Source: Glycomyces tenuis DSM 44171
GTDB lineage: Bacteria > Actinomycetota > Actinomycetes > Mycobacteriales > Micromonosporaceae
Direction: 5' to 3'
Length of the DNA: 64,000 bases
Assembly: GCF_000427885.1 (NCBI RefSeq)
Contig: NZ_ATYW01000021.1
Location: 102,919 to 166,918, forward strand
The notes under the pieces were generated by a model. That model was not told where the DNA came from. It searched no databases and saw only the letters and a list, made by a program, of their open reading frames with translations. The position numbers and the translations under genes are program-made. How positions within the stretch are numbered: the first letter of the stretch is position 1; each line of letters opens with the position of its first letter. Positions 9,935-19,237 of the stretch are shown in pieces.

Positions 9935-11217
9935 TGCTCGGCCGCCCAGGCCTCATTGATCATCGCGACCATGTCCTCGGACGAGATCTGCCCCAGGATC
10001 ACGCCTTCGGTGGCCTCGTTGATGACGCCGCCGATCGCCGGCGGATAGGCCTGGTCGAGGTAGAGCTGCGTGCCGGTGGCCGTGGCCATCGCGTCGACGA
10101 CGGCCTGGGTGTTGGCGTCCATCTCGGGGGCGATGACCTCGGGGGTGGCCGAGACGGTGGTGAAGCCGCCGTCGGTGACCGCCCTGGTCTGGTTCTCGTC
10201 CTCCATCAGGTAGCACATGAAGTCGAAGATCTCCTCGGGCGCGTCGGAGCCGACGGCGAAGCCGTTGCCGCCGCCGAGGTACTCGGTGGGGGCGCCCGCG
10301 CCGCCCTCGACCTCCGGGAACGGGAAGAAGCCGAGCGCGTCGCCGAGGCCCCCCTCGATGCCCGAGGCGTCGGCCTGCGTGACCGGGGCCCACTGGCCCA
10401 TGAGCTCCATGGCGGTCAGGCCCTCGCCCATGTGCGCGGCCTGGCCGTCGGCCTCGCCGTAGGCGGCGGACTCGAAGCCCTCCTGGAACGGCTCCATCTC
10501 GGCGAGCTCGGCGAGCATGTCGCCGGCCTGGACGAAGGCCTCGTCGGAGAAGTCCCCGGCCTCGGCCGCGGCGCTCATGCCGTCGAGGCCCGCCAGGCGC
10601 ATCGCCAGGTAGGTCCAGTAGTAGTGGCCGGGCCACTGCTCGCCGCCGGCGAGCGCGATCGGCGCGATGCCGGCGTCCTTCAGCGCCTGGACGGCGTCGA
10701 GGAACTCGGTCCAGGTGGCCGGCGGCTGCTCGATGCCGGCCTCGGCGAAGAGGTCCTTGTTGTACCAGAATCCGACGACACCGGCGTCGAACGGCATGCC
10801 GTAGAGCTTGTCGTCGATGGTGTAGGGCTCCAAGGCGATCGGGTTGATCTTGTCGATGCAGTCGAGTTTGCCGGTGAGGTCCTGGACGAGGCCGGCCTCG
10901 ACCTGCTCGGCGAGCACACCGCCGCCCCAGGTCTGGAAGAGGTCGGGGACTTCGCCGGACTGGGTCGAGGTGCCCATGCGCTCCTTGAACGCCTCGTTCT
11001 CGATGGGCTGGACGTCGAAGGTGAGGTCGGACTCCTCGGCCCATTCGTCGGCCATGGCCTGCCAAGTTGACATCATCGGGTCCTGGTTCTGGATGTGCCA
11101 CCAGACGATGTCGGCGTCGCTTCCGGAATCTTCGCCGCAGGCCGCGGCGGTGGCCGCCAGCGTCACGGCGGCTCCGGCCGCCGCGAGCGCTCGGAACCCG
11201 TTAAGGGGTTTGCTCAT
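9931..11217 (-). CDS. Extracellular sugar-binding lipoprotein of the ABC transporter
   Basis: A 428-aa solute-binding protein (SBP family 1). The leader ends in a lipobox (TAAAC), so it is membrane-anchored outside the cell. Family features include IVWWHIQNQDP near the mature N-terminus, GVVGFWYNKDLFAEAGI and WTEFLDAVQALKDAGIAPIA. It captures the sugar for the two permeases encoded downstream. Start ATG 11217 is supported by AAAGGAAC a few bases upstream. A longer in-frame extension runs into the AT-richer promoter region and is rejected. The sugar is not identifiable from sequence alone. Confidence 0.93.
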   Translation of the reverse strand: MSKPLNGFRALAAAGAAVTLAATAAACGEDSGSDADIVWWHIQNQDPMMSTWQAMADEWAEESDLTFDVQPIENEAFKERMGTSTQSGEVPDLFQTWGGGVLAEQVEAGLVQDLTGKLDCIDKINPIALEPYTIDDKLYGMPFDAGVVGFWYNKDLFAEAGIEQPPATWTEFLDAVQALKDAGIAPIALAGGEQWPGHYYWTYLAMRLAGLDGMSAAAEAGDFSDEAFVQAGDMLAELAEMEPFQEGFESAAYGEADGQAAHMGEGLTAMELMGQWAPVTQADASGIEGGLGDALGFFPFPEVEGGAGAPTEYLGGGNGFAVGSDAPEEIFDFMCYLMEDENQTRAVTDGGFTTVSATPEVIAPEMDANTQAVVDAMATATGTQLYLDQAYPPAIGGVINEATEGVILGQISSEDMVAMINEAWAAEQ

Positions 11218-11861
11218 CGGAGTTTGTTCCTTTCGAGGGATGAAGGGTGGACTCGACCGATGCTTGTTCCAGGCAGAGTGAGGGTACTGAACTCCGAAAC
11301 TTTCAGAGCAAGTATCGGTAATTCTCGATTTGGTCATAGTACCCATGCGAAGAGAGATTGTGAAGAGGGTCTCCCTTTCCTAAAAAATGGGAAATTTTCA
11401 TGGGCTATGCGATTGAACGCGCTACACGCCTGAGGCGAACGGGCACACCGGTTCATGCGGTGCGTGAGCGGCGAAACGGGACGCGGGTGACCGGTGCGGC
11501 CGGCGGTGCGGCGCTGGGACACGACACGAGGAGGGGCGTGGCGGATGCCGGTGGTGTCGGTCCGCTCCGGCAACCGAGCAGACGCGCACGCCGAGGCGCG
11601 GGAGCCGCTGAGGGCCTTGATCCGGGCGTCTGCGGCCGAAGACCCGGGCGTGGGGCGGCGCCGCGTTCGAACATTCGCGCCGGAGGCCGCCGGTGCGCCT
11701 CGGCCGCGCCGTCGCCGCGAATGGCTCCGATCCGAGTGCGGCCCGGCGGCCCAGGTGCGGTGCGGTCGCGCCGGAGTGCCGGCCTCGGTGCGGCGCCGCT
11801 TCGGGCAGGCGAAAACCTCCGGTGGAAGGCCGGAGGCGTCAGGTCGGGGTGTCGTGCGCTG
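11218..11861. other. Intergenic region upstream of the sugar operon
   Basis: No credible gene. The part next to the binding-protein gene (11218-11420) is clearly lower in GC than its surroundings and should hold the operon promoter. A 9-bp palindrome GAAACTTTC (11296-11304) and small inverted repeats around 11380-11400 (TTTCC...GGAAA) are possible operator pieces but weak. The remainder to 11861 is GC-rich; open frames there have no protein-like composition or ribosome site. Confidence 0.5.
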
Positions 11862-11935
11862 TGGAGCGGGTGACGGGAATCGAACCCGCTTCTCAACCTT
11901 GGGAAGGTCGCATTCTACCAGTGAACTACACCCGC
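11862..11935 (-). tRNA. tRNA-Gly (anticodon CCC)
   Basis: On the minus strand the sequence folds as a complete cloverleaf: acceptor arms GCGGGTG and CACCCGC, D arm with AGTTCACTGGTAGAA, anticodon stem CGACC/GGTTG around the loop TTCCCAA (anticodon CCC) and T arm CGGGTTCGATTCCCG. Discriminator T is followed by an encoded CCA (11864-11862). It reads GGG glycine codons. It stands alone, between the sugar operon promoter and a very long hairpin. Confidence 0.95.
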
Positions 11936-12000
11936 ATGCCCCGCCGAACGGGGCCGTGACGAGTATACAAGGCGGGTGTTCTGATGCATGACCGGCCCGT

Positions 12001-12055
12001 CCGCCGCAACCGGATCGGGGCCGGGCGAAGCCCGGCCCCGATCCGGTTGCGGCGG
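12001..12055. terminator. Exceptionally long perfect hairpin (26-bp stem)
   Basis: Arms 12001-12026 and 12030-12055 are perfectly complementary over 26 bp with a GAA loop. It lies about 170 bp past the end of the minus-strand trypsin gene and 65 bp before the tRNA-Gly gene on the same strand, so it could stop transcription from the protease gene and insulate the tRNA. No T-run follows. Confidence 0.7.
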
Positions 12056-12226
12056 CACTGGGTACCGGTGTCCTATGCGGTGATTCGCGAGGGCCTCCGC
12101 CGCCGTCGGCGGCGCCGATCGGCGAGGAGGCGCGTCCGAGAGACCTGCCCGGTCTCGGCGTGCGCCCCCGGCCCCGGCCGGGCGCCGTCGGAGTCCCGTC
12201 GCCGCCGGAGGCCCCGCGTCACCGGA

Positions 12227-13048
12227 TCACCAGGTGGACAGCACCGCGTCGATGTCGTCGGCCAGCGCGCCCACGTTCGTGTACACGCCCGGATTCCCCG
12301 GCTCGGCGCAGCCGTAGCCCCAGCTGACGACGCCGACCTGCGCGGCCCGGCCGCCCTCGAGCGACATGAGCGGCCCGCCCGAGTCGCCCTGGCACGAGTC
12401 CACGCCGCCGTTCGCCAGGTCGCCGGCGCACAGCATCGACTCGGCGTCGAACTCCGACGGGTACGCCTCGGCGCAGTCCTCATCCGAGACGTGCGGGACC
12501 TGGGCGTACCGGAGCCCGGTCGGCGCCTGGCCGTCGTCGCTGATGCCCCAGCCGGCGATTTCGAGGGTGCCCCAGTCGGCCCGGTCCTCGGCGGCGAGCG
12601 TGATCGGCTCGGCGCCCGGGATCGGCTCGGCGAGCTTGAGCAGCGACCAGTCCTGGACCGTGGTCGTCTCGTCGTAGCCCTCGGCGACGTGGATGTCGGC
12701 GACCTCGTGCACCTGGGTCGCGGTGATGTCGACCGAGCCGTGCCGGACGACCACGTCGCCCGGGGCGCTGTCGGCGGTGCAGTGGGCGGCGGTGAGGACG
12801 ACGTCGTCGTCGACCAGCGAGCCGCCGCAGTAGTTGTAGGACGGGTCGGCGGCGTCCGCCAGCGCCACCATCCACGGGTACTGGCCCTCGGCGGCCGGTT
12901 CGCCGCCGATGATCTGGGTGCTGAAGTCGCCCTGCGAGGGCTCCTCTTCGGCGAAGGCACCGGTCGAGGTCGCCGCCAGGACGGTCGCGGTGAGCCCGGC
13001 GGCCGCGAAGGCCCCGATGCGGATGAGTTTTCTGCTGTCGTCGTTCAC
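12227..13048 (-). CDS. Secreted trypsin-like serine protease (S1)
   Basis: A 273-aa pre-pro-protein. The signal peptide ends near STGAFA; a short propeptide precedes the mature start IIGGEPA. The catalytic triad is His in LTAAHC, Asp in QDWSLLKL and Ser in CQGDSGGP. The Asp six residues before the catalytic Ser (DSCQGDS) predicts cleavage after Arg or Lys. Activation should require removal of the propeptide to free Ile. Length and motifs match Streptomyces trypsin-like proteases. It is a single-gene unit. Confidence 0.95.
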   Translation of the reverse strand: MNDDSRKLIRIGAFAAAGLTATVLAATSTGAFAEEEPSQGDFSTQIIGGEPAAEGQYPWMVALADAADPSYNYCGGSLVDDDVVLTAAHCTADSAPGDVVVRHGSVDITATQVHEVADIHVAEGYDETTTVQDWSLLKLAEPIPGAEPITLAAEDRADWGTLEIAGWGISDDGQAPTGLRYAQVPHVSDEDCAEAYPSEFDAESMLCAGDLANGGVDSCQGDSGGPLMSLEGGRAAQVGVVSWGYGCAEPGNPGVYTNVGALADDIDAVLSTW

Positions 13049-13193
13049 TCGTGGTCCTTCCGAGTCGAGTGGGTCGAAAGCGGCGGTGTTCCGCGCTTCC
13101 GCCCGCAGCCTACGGGAAGTTACCGCTTAGTAGTAGATTTCGGGTGTAACGGCCTTTTTGGTGAATGCGTATGAATGCGCAATTGATACGCAA

Positions 13194-13229
13194 TGCCGAC
13201 AAAGCATCCTGAAAGGATGGATGTCGGCA
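13194..13229. terminator. Hairpin downstream of the esterase gene
   Basis: TGCCGACA (13194-13201) pairs with TGTCGGCA (13222-13229), and the inner CATCC/GGATG also pairs, around TGAAA. It lies just past the stop of the minus-strand erythromycin-esterase-like gene. Confidence 0.65.
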
Positions 13230-13233
13230 CTGC

Positions 13234-14574
13234 TCAGCTCAGCAGCGTGTTGGGCGTGGTGCGGCGGATGTGGACGATCGCGTCGAAGGTCTCGATGAGC
13301 GAGCCGGTCGTCATCGCGTGGTCGTCGGCGCTCTGGCCCTCCCCGTAGACGGGGTGGATCATGCGTGTCGTCGCCGGCGCCTCCCGCCATTCGCGGACCG
13401 GCCGCGGCGCGCGCGCGTGCAGGTCGATCAGGTAGTCCGCCTCGCGGGCCTCGCCGAGCACCGCGTCCAGCAGCCCTTCGCCGGGCGGGGCGACGTCGAC
13501 CGGCGCGACCGGGTGCCATCCGCTGTTGACGGCGCCTTCGTGGGAGATCGTGCCGATCGAGACGTACCCGCCGCCCAGGCGCTCGCGCAGGTGCCCGCCC
13601 GCGTAGGTGAATTCCGTGGACTCCCCGGGGAGCTCGTAGGCGATCGACGGGGCGGCGCAGGTGTGGATGTTGGCCGCCCAGTAGGCGGTCCGGCCGCCGA
13701 CGAGGCGCTGCCACCATTCGAGGGTGTCGGCGATGAAGCGCTCGCGGCCCGGGCGCGGTGCGGCGCCGAGGATCGCGTAGTACTCGTGCCAGCCGACGAC
13801 GGTGCGGGCGTGCCGATCGGCGTACTCCCGCTCGAGCCCGTCGCCGGGGATTCCTTCGACGAGGTCGAGGGCGGCGTGGGCGTGGGCGATGAAGGCGGCG
13901 CGCTCGGCGTCGTCGAGCTCCTCCTGGTACCACCAGATGTGGCCGTCGCCGGTGGGACGGATCGGGTCGAGGTGCCCGGCGAGCTCCTCCAGGCGCTCGG
14001 GCGCGGCGGCCCCGACGTAGTCGGTCAGCGCGGTGAAGCTCGCTTCGCGCAGCGTCAGCAGGTCGGCCCCGAGGAAGCGCACCTCGTCGCCGGGGTGGGC
14101 CTCGTTGCGCTCGCGCATCCACTCGATGACGTCGAGGATCTCCTGGGTCTCCCACAGCTGCGACGACAGGTCCGTCGCCAGTTCGCGGGCGTCGCCCTCG
14201 CCGGTGAGGACGAAGCGGTCGATGGCGGCGCCCTGCGCGAAGTCCATTTCGAAGGCGAGCGTGCGGAACCCCATCCGCTCCACCAGGTAGCGCACCATCT
14301 TGTGCTTGACGAGGCACTGCTCGCGCGAGCCGTGGCTCCATTCGCCGAGGCCCACGACCTCGGCCCGGCGGGCGATGTGCCCCAAGGCGTCGAGGTCGTC
14401 GAGGGACGAGGCCGGGTCGATCGAGCCGATCGGGTCGGCGCGGTGGTCGAGCCAGGCGGTGACGGCGTGGCCGTCGGCGGGTTGCGCCGCGGCCGGGGCC
14501 GCGACCGTCGTGGCGGCGGCCGAGGCCGCCGCGAGTCCGAGGAGGTGCCTGCGGGTGAGCTTGCCGTGCGTCAT
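13234..14574 (-). CDS. Erythromycin esterase-family protein with Tat signal
   Basis: A 446-aa protein of the Ere/succinoglycan-biosynthesis esterase family. Recognisable elements are GLGEWSHGSREQ (conserved Glu and His), FAEMDFA-like FEMDFAQG, RFLGADL and the YWAANIHT region. The leader has a twin-arginine motif (TRRHLLGLAAAS) and an Ala-rich hydrophobic stretch ending in AAA, so export in folded form is likely. Start ATG 14574 places the twin arginine correctly; an upstream in-frame extension is rejected. Family members hydrolyse macrolide lactones in some cases, but many are not resistance enzymes, so the substrate is open. Confidence 0.85.
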   Translation of the reverse strand: MTHGKLTRRHLLGLAAASAAATTVAAPAAAQPADGHAVTAWLDHRADPIGSIDPASSLDDLDALGHIARRAEVVGLGEWSHGSREQCLVKHKMVRYLVERMGFRTLAFEMDFAQGAAIDRFVLTGEGDARELATDLSSQLWETQEILDVIEWMRERNEAHPGDEVRFLGADLLTLREASFTALTDYVGAAAPERLEELAGHLDPIRPTGDGHIWWYQEELDDAERAAFIAHAHAALDLVEGIPGDGLEREYADRHARTVVGWHEYYAILGAAPRPGRERFIADTLEWWQRLVGGRTAYWAANIHTCAAPSIAYELPGESTEFTYAGGHLRERLGGGYVSIGTISHEGAVNSGWHPVAPVDVAPPGEGLLDAVLGEAREADYLIDLHARAPRPVREWREAPATTRMIHPVYGEGQSADDHAMTTGSLIETFDAIVHIRRTTPNTLLS

Positions 14575-14705
14575 GGTCCGACTCCCTGCCAGATCGAATG
14601 TCGTTGCCGTATCCGATCGTGGTGGAGGCCGGCGCGTGCGGGAATGCGCTGCGCGGCTGATTCGGACTACGCCCGCCGACGTAGCCCGCGAGGGAGCCGG
14701 GCGGC

Positions 14706-15179
14706 CTAGTGCTGCTCGCTGCGCAGTTCCTTGCCGAGGTGGAGCGAGCCGTCGGCCTCGGCGTAGTGCCCGAACGGCGTGACGGGCCGGTAGTCGAGGG
14801 CCCGGTACATGGCGATGGCCTCCGGCTGGCGCGGGCCCGTCTCCAGGACGATGCGTTTGCGGCCGGCCGCGGCGGCGGAGGCCTCGACCGCGGCGACGAT
14901 CAGCCGCGCCAGGCCCTGGCGGCGGGCGCTCTCGCGCACGTAGACGCGCTTCATCTCGGCGTCGTCGTCGCCGTTGGCGCGCCAGCCGCCGCATCCGACC
15001 GCCTCGCCGTCGGCATCGAAGGCGACGATGAAGTCGCCGTTCGGCGGGTCGAAGTCGCCGATCTCGAGCCGCGTCTCGTCACCGGAGCCGTAGCGGCGGG
15101 TGTATTCGGCCTGGAGTTCTTCGCAGAGTGCTTGCGCCAATGCGCCGGTGAAGGGCGTCCTCTCAAGAGTGAACTGCAC
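14706..15179 (-). CDS. GNAT-family N-acetyltransferase
   Basis: A 157-aa acetyltransferase. The acetyl-CoA motif A is MKRVYVRESARRQGLARLIV (RRQGLA is the Q/RxxGxG/A loop), and motif B includes MYRALDYRPVTPFGHY. The start is taken as GTG 15179 because homology-like sequence begins there; no good ribosome site is visible. Substrate unknown. It is divergent from the PP2C phosphatase gene across a 423-bp gap. Confidence 0.85.
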   Translation of the reverse strand: MQFTLERTPFTGALAQALCEELQAEYTRRYGSGDETRLEIGDFDPPNGDFIVAFDADGEAVGCGGWRANGDDDAEMKRVYVRESARRQGLARLIVAAVEASAAAAGRKRIVLETGPRQPEAIAMYRALDYRPVTPFGHYAEADGSLHLGKELRSEQH

Positions 15180-15602
15180 GCGCCAACTCTGACATGGCCG
15201 CGTGCGGCACGGCAACGGCCGCCGTCCGCATCGGAGCCGGTGCCCGCCGCGATTCGCGATCGGCCGCTCCCCCGAACGGCGGTCCGGTGGCCGGAACGCG
15301 CCGCCGCCACGGCCGGCACCGGCCGAACAGTCGATCCGCCGTCGTCCTTTTCGTCTTGCATGACTGTCCGAACGCACAGAGATCGAGACGCGCGGTGCGG
15401 TGGCCTCCTCCAGGAAGGGAACCAACTCGGCGACCATTACGATCTTCACATCGGAGATTCTCGCAATCAGGTGCGAGAATCTCGATTGACCCGGGCGGCC
15501 ACGCGGCCCTCGCCGCGCGTCCCCACGGACCGGAACCCGCGGACGCCCGCCGATCGACTGCGGCCCGGAGAACGGCCCGGCAGGAAGGAGGGACTCACCG
15601 AG
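15180..15602. other. Divergent intergenic region, GNAT / PP2C
   Basis: No gene is convincing here. It contains a perfect 30-bp dyad at 15454-15483 and the ribosome site AAGGAGGG of the phosphatase gene. GC is somewhat lower around 15410-15490. Confidence 0.5.
15454..15483. promoter_or_regulatory. Perfect inverted repeat, candidate operator
   Basis: GAGATTCTCGCA and its exact complement TGCGAGAATCTC are separated by six bases. Each arm is itself near-palindromic (GAGA-T-TCTC), so two dimer sites could sit side by side. It lies about 120 bp before the PP2C start in an intergenic region; either an operator or a hairpin. Confidence 0.5.
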
Positions 15603-16706
15603 ATGCGCGCACCGCTGCAACGCAGCCCCCGCACGGCGCCGGCGGACCAGCCGACCGGCTGGATGTCGCCCTCCGTGCGCTCGGTGTTCACCGTCTCCTT
15701 CGTGACCGTCGTCGTTCTGGTCGCCCTCCAACTGGCGGTGCGCGACCAGCTCCACGCGGTGCCGTGGCTGGCCCTGCCGCCGCTGGTCGCCTCGGCGTTC
15801 CTGGTCTGGCGCTGGGTCCTGGTCGTCGGCCTGGCGAGCTTCGCCGGCACCTTCGTCTACCTGTGGATCCTCAACGACTTCGACGTCCTGACCGCCTTCG
15901 ACCATCCCGTCGACTTCCTCATGGTGGGCGCGGCGGTCGCCATCGCGGTGGCGGTGGCGATGGTCCGCGAGCACGACGACGCCCGCCTGCGGCGGCTGAC
16001 GCAGCTGGCGCTGGTGGTGCAGCAGGCGATCCTGCGGCCCATCGACAGCCGGCTGGGGCCGTTCGACATCGCCGCCCGCTACGTCTCCGCCCGCTCGGGC
16101 GCCGAGATCGGCGGCGACCTGTACGAGGCGCTCGACACCAGGTACGGGGTGCGGATGATCATCGGCGACGTCCGCGGCAAGGGCCTGGACGCGGTGCGGC
16201 TGTCCTCGACCGTGCTCGGCTCCTTCCGGCACGTCGCCTTCGAGCGGGCCGACCAGCGGTGCATGGTCAACGACCTCGACCACGCCGTGGCCCGCAACGC
16301 CGACGACGAGGACTTCGTGACCGCGATCCTGCTCCAGGAGCGCGGCGGGACCCTGGAGATCGTCAACTGCGGGCATCCGCCGCCGATGCTGGTGCGCGAC
16401 GGCGTGGCCTCCTATCTCGAGCCCGAGTCGATGGCGCCGCCGCTGGGCCTGGGCCCGGCGGCGCGGGAGCTGACGGTGCGGCTCCAGCCGGGCGACCGGA
16501 TCTTCCTCTACACCGACGGCCTCGCCGAGGCGAGGCAGGACGGCGACTTCTTCCCGATCAAGGACCGCGCGTGGAGCCTCATCGGCCACGGCAACGTGGG
16601 CGACGGCCTGGCGTCGCTGGAGACGGCGCTGCGCCGCTGGGTCGGCGGTCCGCTGACCGACGACATCGCGTTGATGCTGCTCGACTACCGGCCGGAGTCC
16701 GACTGA
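15603..16706 (+). CDS. Membrane-anchored PP2C (SpoIIE/RsbU-type) protein phosphatase
   Basis: A 367-aa protein. Residues about 25-115 form three or four membrane segments; the C-terminal ~240 residues are a SpoIIE-type PP2C domain. Metal-binding motifs are GAEIGGDLYE, IGDVRGKGLDA and LYTDGLAEAR, with TDDIALMLLDY at the end. Such enzymes dephosphorylate anti-sigma-factor antagonists (STAS proteins), usually to activate a stress sigma factor. No sensor domain (PAS, GAF) is present, so the membrane region may sense. ATG 15603 is preceded by AAGGAGGG. No partner STAS or kinase gene is adjacent. Confidence 0.9.
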   Translation: MRAPLQRSPRTAPADQPTGWMSPSVRSVFTVSFVTVVVLVALQLAVRDQLHAVPWLALPPLVASAFLVWRWVLVVGLASFAGTFVYLWILNDFDVLTAFDHPVDFLMVGAAVAIAVAVAMVREHDDARLRRLTQLALVVQQAILRPIDSRLGPFDIAARYVSARSGAEIGGDLYEALDTRYGVRMIIGDVRGKGLDAVRLSSTVLGSFRHVAFERADQRCMVNDLDHAVARNADDEDFVTAILLQERGGTLEIVNCGHPPPMLVRDGVASYLEPESMAPPLGLGPAARELTVRLQPGDRIFLYTDGLAEARQDGDFFPIKDRAWSLIGHGNVGDGLASLETALRRWVGGPLTDDIALMLLDYRPESD

Positions 16707-16722
16707 CGGCGCGGCGCCGCGG

Positions 16723-16923
16723 TCAGGCGGACGGCGCGGCGGGGCCGCCCGCGGCGACGGCCAGTTCCTCCTCCTCGGGGCGGCGGTCCTCGGCCGCCTG
16801 TTCGGTTTCGGCGGGCTGCGTCCGGAAGACCGCGGCCAGTTTCCTGGGCCGGGCGCGGCGGTGGCGGCCCCGGTAGCTCGGGCGGGTGCTCGATGCGATG
16901 CGATCGGCGACGGTTCGGATCAT
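16723..16923 (-). CDS. Small basic protein of unknown function
   Basis: A 66-aa protein, Arg-rich in the first half (SYRGRHRRARPRKLAAVF) and acidic in the second half (AAEDRRPEEEELA). A perfect ribosome site AAGGAG lies seven bases before the ATG, the main argument that it is real. It is convergent with the PP2C gene, only 16 bp away. No family is recognised; a nucleic-acid-binding role would fit the charge but is speculation. Confidence 0.5.
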   Translation of the reverse strand: MIRTVADRIASSTRPSYRGRHRRARPRKLAAVFRTQPAETEQAAEDRRPEEEELAVAAGGPAAPSA

Positions 16924-17388
16924 CGGGAGGCTCCTTGCGGTGGTCGGGGCACCGGCTCGCGGAGGCTCGCGAGCGGTTCGTCGGTGCCGCCGGGTGTGGC
17001 TGCGCTGCGGTGGTGTTCGTTCGGTGGTGTTCGCGGTGCGGCCGCGCGCGGGTGTGCTCGCGCGGACGCGGCCCGGCCGACGGAGCGGGCCCCCTGGCGG
17101 GGCCGGCCCGGCGGCTTCGGGCTGGTGCTGGTGTTCGGGCTGCTCAGGCGGTGTTTCCCAGGGCTGCCGGGCGGGACTGCGGTGATCGTTCGGCGGGCGT
17201 CGTACAGACGGTCTGTCTCCTAGTTCAACGAAGCACGTCTTTGCTGGTTACGGGACACCCCGAAAATTACAGAACACCTCCGACACGCCGGGTCCGCGCT
17301 GGTCGCGGGCGGTTTCCTGCGGGATACTCGACATACCTACTGACGGGTAATATGATGGTGGTTACCACTGAGTAATGGAGGACCCGCA
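16924..17388. other. Intergenic region upstream of the acyl-CoA dehydrogenase
   Basis: No gene seen. The left two-thirds is very GC-rich; the right part (17220-17388) is AT-richer and should carry the acyl-CoA dehydrogenase promoter. It holds the palindrome at 17204-17216 and, closer to the gene, the small dyad GTGGTTACCAC near 17354. Confidence 0.5.
17204..17216. promoter_or_regulatory. TetR-type palindrome ACAGACGGTCTGT
   Basis: Perfect 13-bp dyad (ACAGAC-G-GTCTGT) about 170 bp before the acyl-CoA dehydrogenase gene. This form resembles operators of TetR/QacR-type repressors in actinobacteria. No TetR gene is adjacent, so the regulator would act from elsewhere. Confidence 0.5.
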
Positions 17389-19227
17389 ATGACGCACTTC
17401 CGCCACAATCTTCGCGATCTCGAGTTCAACCTCTTCGAGGTCTTCGGCATCGACAAGACGCTGGACCACGAGGCCTTCGCCGACCTCGACGCCGCCACGG
17501 CCCGGGAGATCCTGGCCGAGCTCGCGCGACTGTCGGAGGAGGAGCTCGCGGCCAGCTACGTCGAAGGCGACCGCAACCCGCCCGTCTACGACACCGCGAA
17601 GCAGGCGGTGGCGCTCCCCGAGTCGTTCAAGAAGTCCTTCCGCTCGTTCATGGACTCCGAGTACTGGCGCCTCGACCTTCCCGAAGTGCTCGGCGGGACC
17701 CCCTCGCCGCGGATGCTCTGGTGGGCGATGGCCGAGCTCGTCCTCGGCGCCAACCCGGCCCTGTGGATGTACGCCGCCGGGCCCTCCTTCGCCCACAGCC
17801 TGTTCATCGAGGGCACCGACGAGCAGAAGGAATGGGCCAAGCTCTTCGTCGAGAAGCAGTGGGGCGCCACCATGGTCCTCACCGAGCCCGACGCGGGCTC
17901 CGACGTCGGCGCCGGCCGTGCCAAGGCCTACAGGCAGCCGGACGGCTCCTGGCACATCGAGGGCGTCAAGCGGTTCATCACCTCGGGCGACCAGGACATG
18001 ACCGACAACATCATCCACTACGTCCTCGCCCGCCCGGTGGGCGAGGAGGGCGTCGGCGGGCCCGGCACCAAGGGCCTGAGCCTGTTCATCGTGCCCAAGT
18101 ACGAGTTCGATCCTCGGACGGGCGAGCTCGGCGAGCGCAACGGCGTCGTCGCCACCAACATCGAGCACAAGATGGGCCTGAAGGTCTCGGCCACCGCCGA
18201 GCTCACCTTCGGCGAGAAGGCGCCCGCCAAGGGCTGGCTCCTGGGCGACCGGCACGAAGGCATCCGGCAGATGTTCCTCATCATCGAGTACGCCCGGATG
18301 ATGGTGGGCACCAAGGCCATCGCCACGCTCTCGACGGGCTACCTGAACGCCCTCGACTACGCCAAGAGCCGCATCCAGGGCGCGGACCTGCTCCAGTCGA
18401 GCGACAAGACCGCGCCACGCGTCCCGATCATCAAGCACCCGGACGTGCGCCGCTCGCTCCTGCTCCAGAAGAGCTACGCCGAGGGCCTGCGCGCCCTGGT
18501 GGCCTACACCGGCTCCTGGCAGGACAGGGAGCGCCTCGCGGCGGCCGACGGCGACGAGGAGGCCGCCGAGACCGCCAAGCGCATCAACGACCTGCTGCTG
18601 CCGCTGGTCAAGGGCTGCGGCTCCGAGCGGGCCTTCGAGCTGCTGAGCTCGGAGTCGCTCCAGACCTTCGGCGGCTCGGGCTACCTCCAGGACTACCCTC
18701 TGGAGCAGTACCTGCGCGACGCGAAGATCGACACGCTCTACGAGGGCACCACCGCCATCCAGAGCATGGACTTCCTGTTCCGCAAGATCATCAAGGACAA
18801 CGGTGAGGCGCTCATGGCCGTCGCCGCCGAGATCCTGGAGACCACCGCCGACGGGCACGAGGAGCTGGCCGAGGTCCGCGCCAAGGTCCAGCGCGCGCTC
18901 GGGGACGTGCAGGGGATCATCGAGGCGCTCCAGCCGGCCCTCATGGGTCCCATGGACGGCCGCCCGAGGGACCTGTACAAGGCCGGCCTGCACTCGCGGC
19001 GCCTGCTGCTGGCCGTCGGCGACCTCATGGTCGCCTGGCTGCTGCTGCGCCAGGCCGAGATCGCGCAGAACAAGCTCGACGGCGGCGCCGACGACGACTT
19101 CTACCGCGGCAAGGTGGCCGCCGCGAAGTTCTTCTCGCACGAGGTGCTGCCGCGCCTGACCGCGGACCGCAAGATCGTGGAGGCCGCGGACCTCACCGCG
19201 ATGGACGTTCCCGACGAGGCCTTCTAG
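17389..19227 (+). CDS. Acyl-CoA dehydrogenase, FadE5-like
   Basis: A 612-aa flavoprotein, the length of mycobacterial FadE5 rather than the ~380 aa of short members. FAD/substrate motifs are [15 protein letters not shown] and FITSGDQDM; the catalytic Glu is in [12 protein letters not shown] (about residue 452); [20 protein letters not shown] is the classic C-terminal signature, followed by an extra ~150-residue helical domain. It catalyses the first oxidation of fatty acyl-CoA beta-oxidation. ATG 17389 is supported by TGGAGG just upstream. It is monocistronic and closed by a 44-bp palindrome. Confidence 0.95.
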   Translation: MTHFRHNLRDLEFNLFEVFGIDKTLDHEAFADLDAATAREILAELARLSEEELAASYVEGDRNPPVYDTAKQAVALPESFKKSFRSFMDSEYWRLDLPEVLGGTPSPRMLWWAMAELVLGANPALWMYAAGPSFAHSLFIEGTDEQKEWAKLFVEKQWGATMVLTEPDAGSDVGAGRAKAYRQPDGSWHIEGVKRFITSGDQDMTDNIIHYVLARPVGEEGVGGPGTKGLSLFIVPKYEFDPRTGELGERNGVVATNIEHKMGLKVSATAELTFGEKAPAKGWLLGDRHEGIRQMFLIIEYARMMVGTKAIATLSTGYLNALDYAKSRIQGADLLQSSDKTAPRVPIIKHPDVRRSLLLQKSYAEGLRALVAYTGSWQDRERLAAADGDEEAAETAKRINDLLLPLVKGCGSERAFELLSSESLQTFGGSGYLQDYPLEQYLRDAKIDTLYEGTTAIQSMDFLFRKIIKDNGEALMAVAAEILETTADGHEELAEVRAKVQRALGDVQGIIEALQPALMGPMDGRPRDLYKAGLHSRRLLLAVGDLMVAWLLLRQAEIAQNKLDGGADDDFYRGKVAAAKFFSHEVLPRLTADRKIVEAADLTAMDVPDEAF

Positions 19228-19237
19228 CCCCGGCCTC

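Noticed and set aside
11400..11873. Open frame of 157 codons next to the tRNA gene
   Set aside because: Arg-rich composition typical of a GC-rich non-coding frame, no ribosome site, and it runs into the tRNA-Gly gene.
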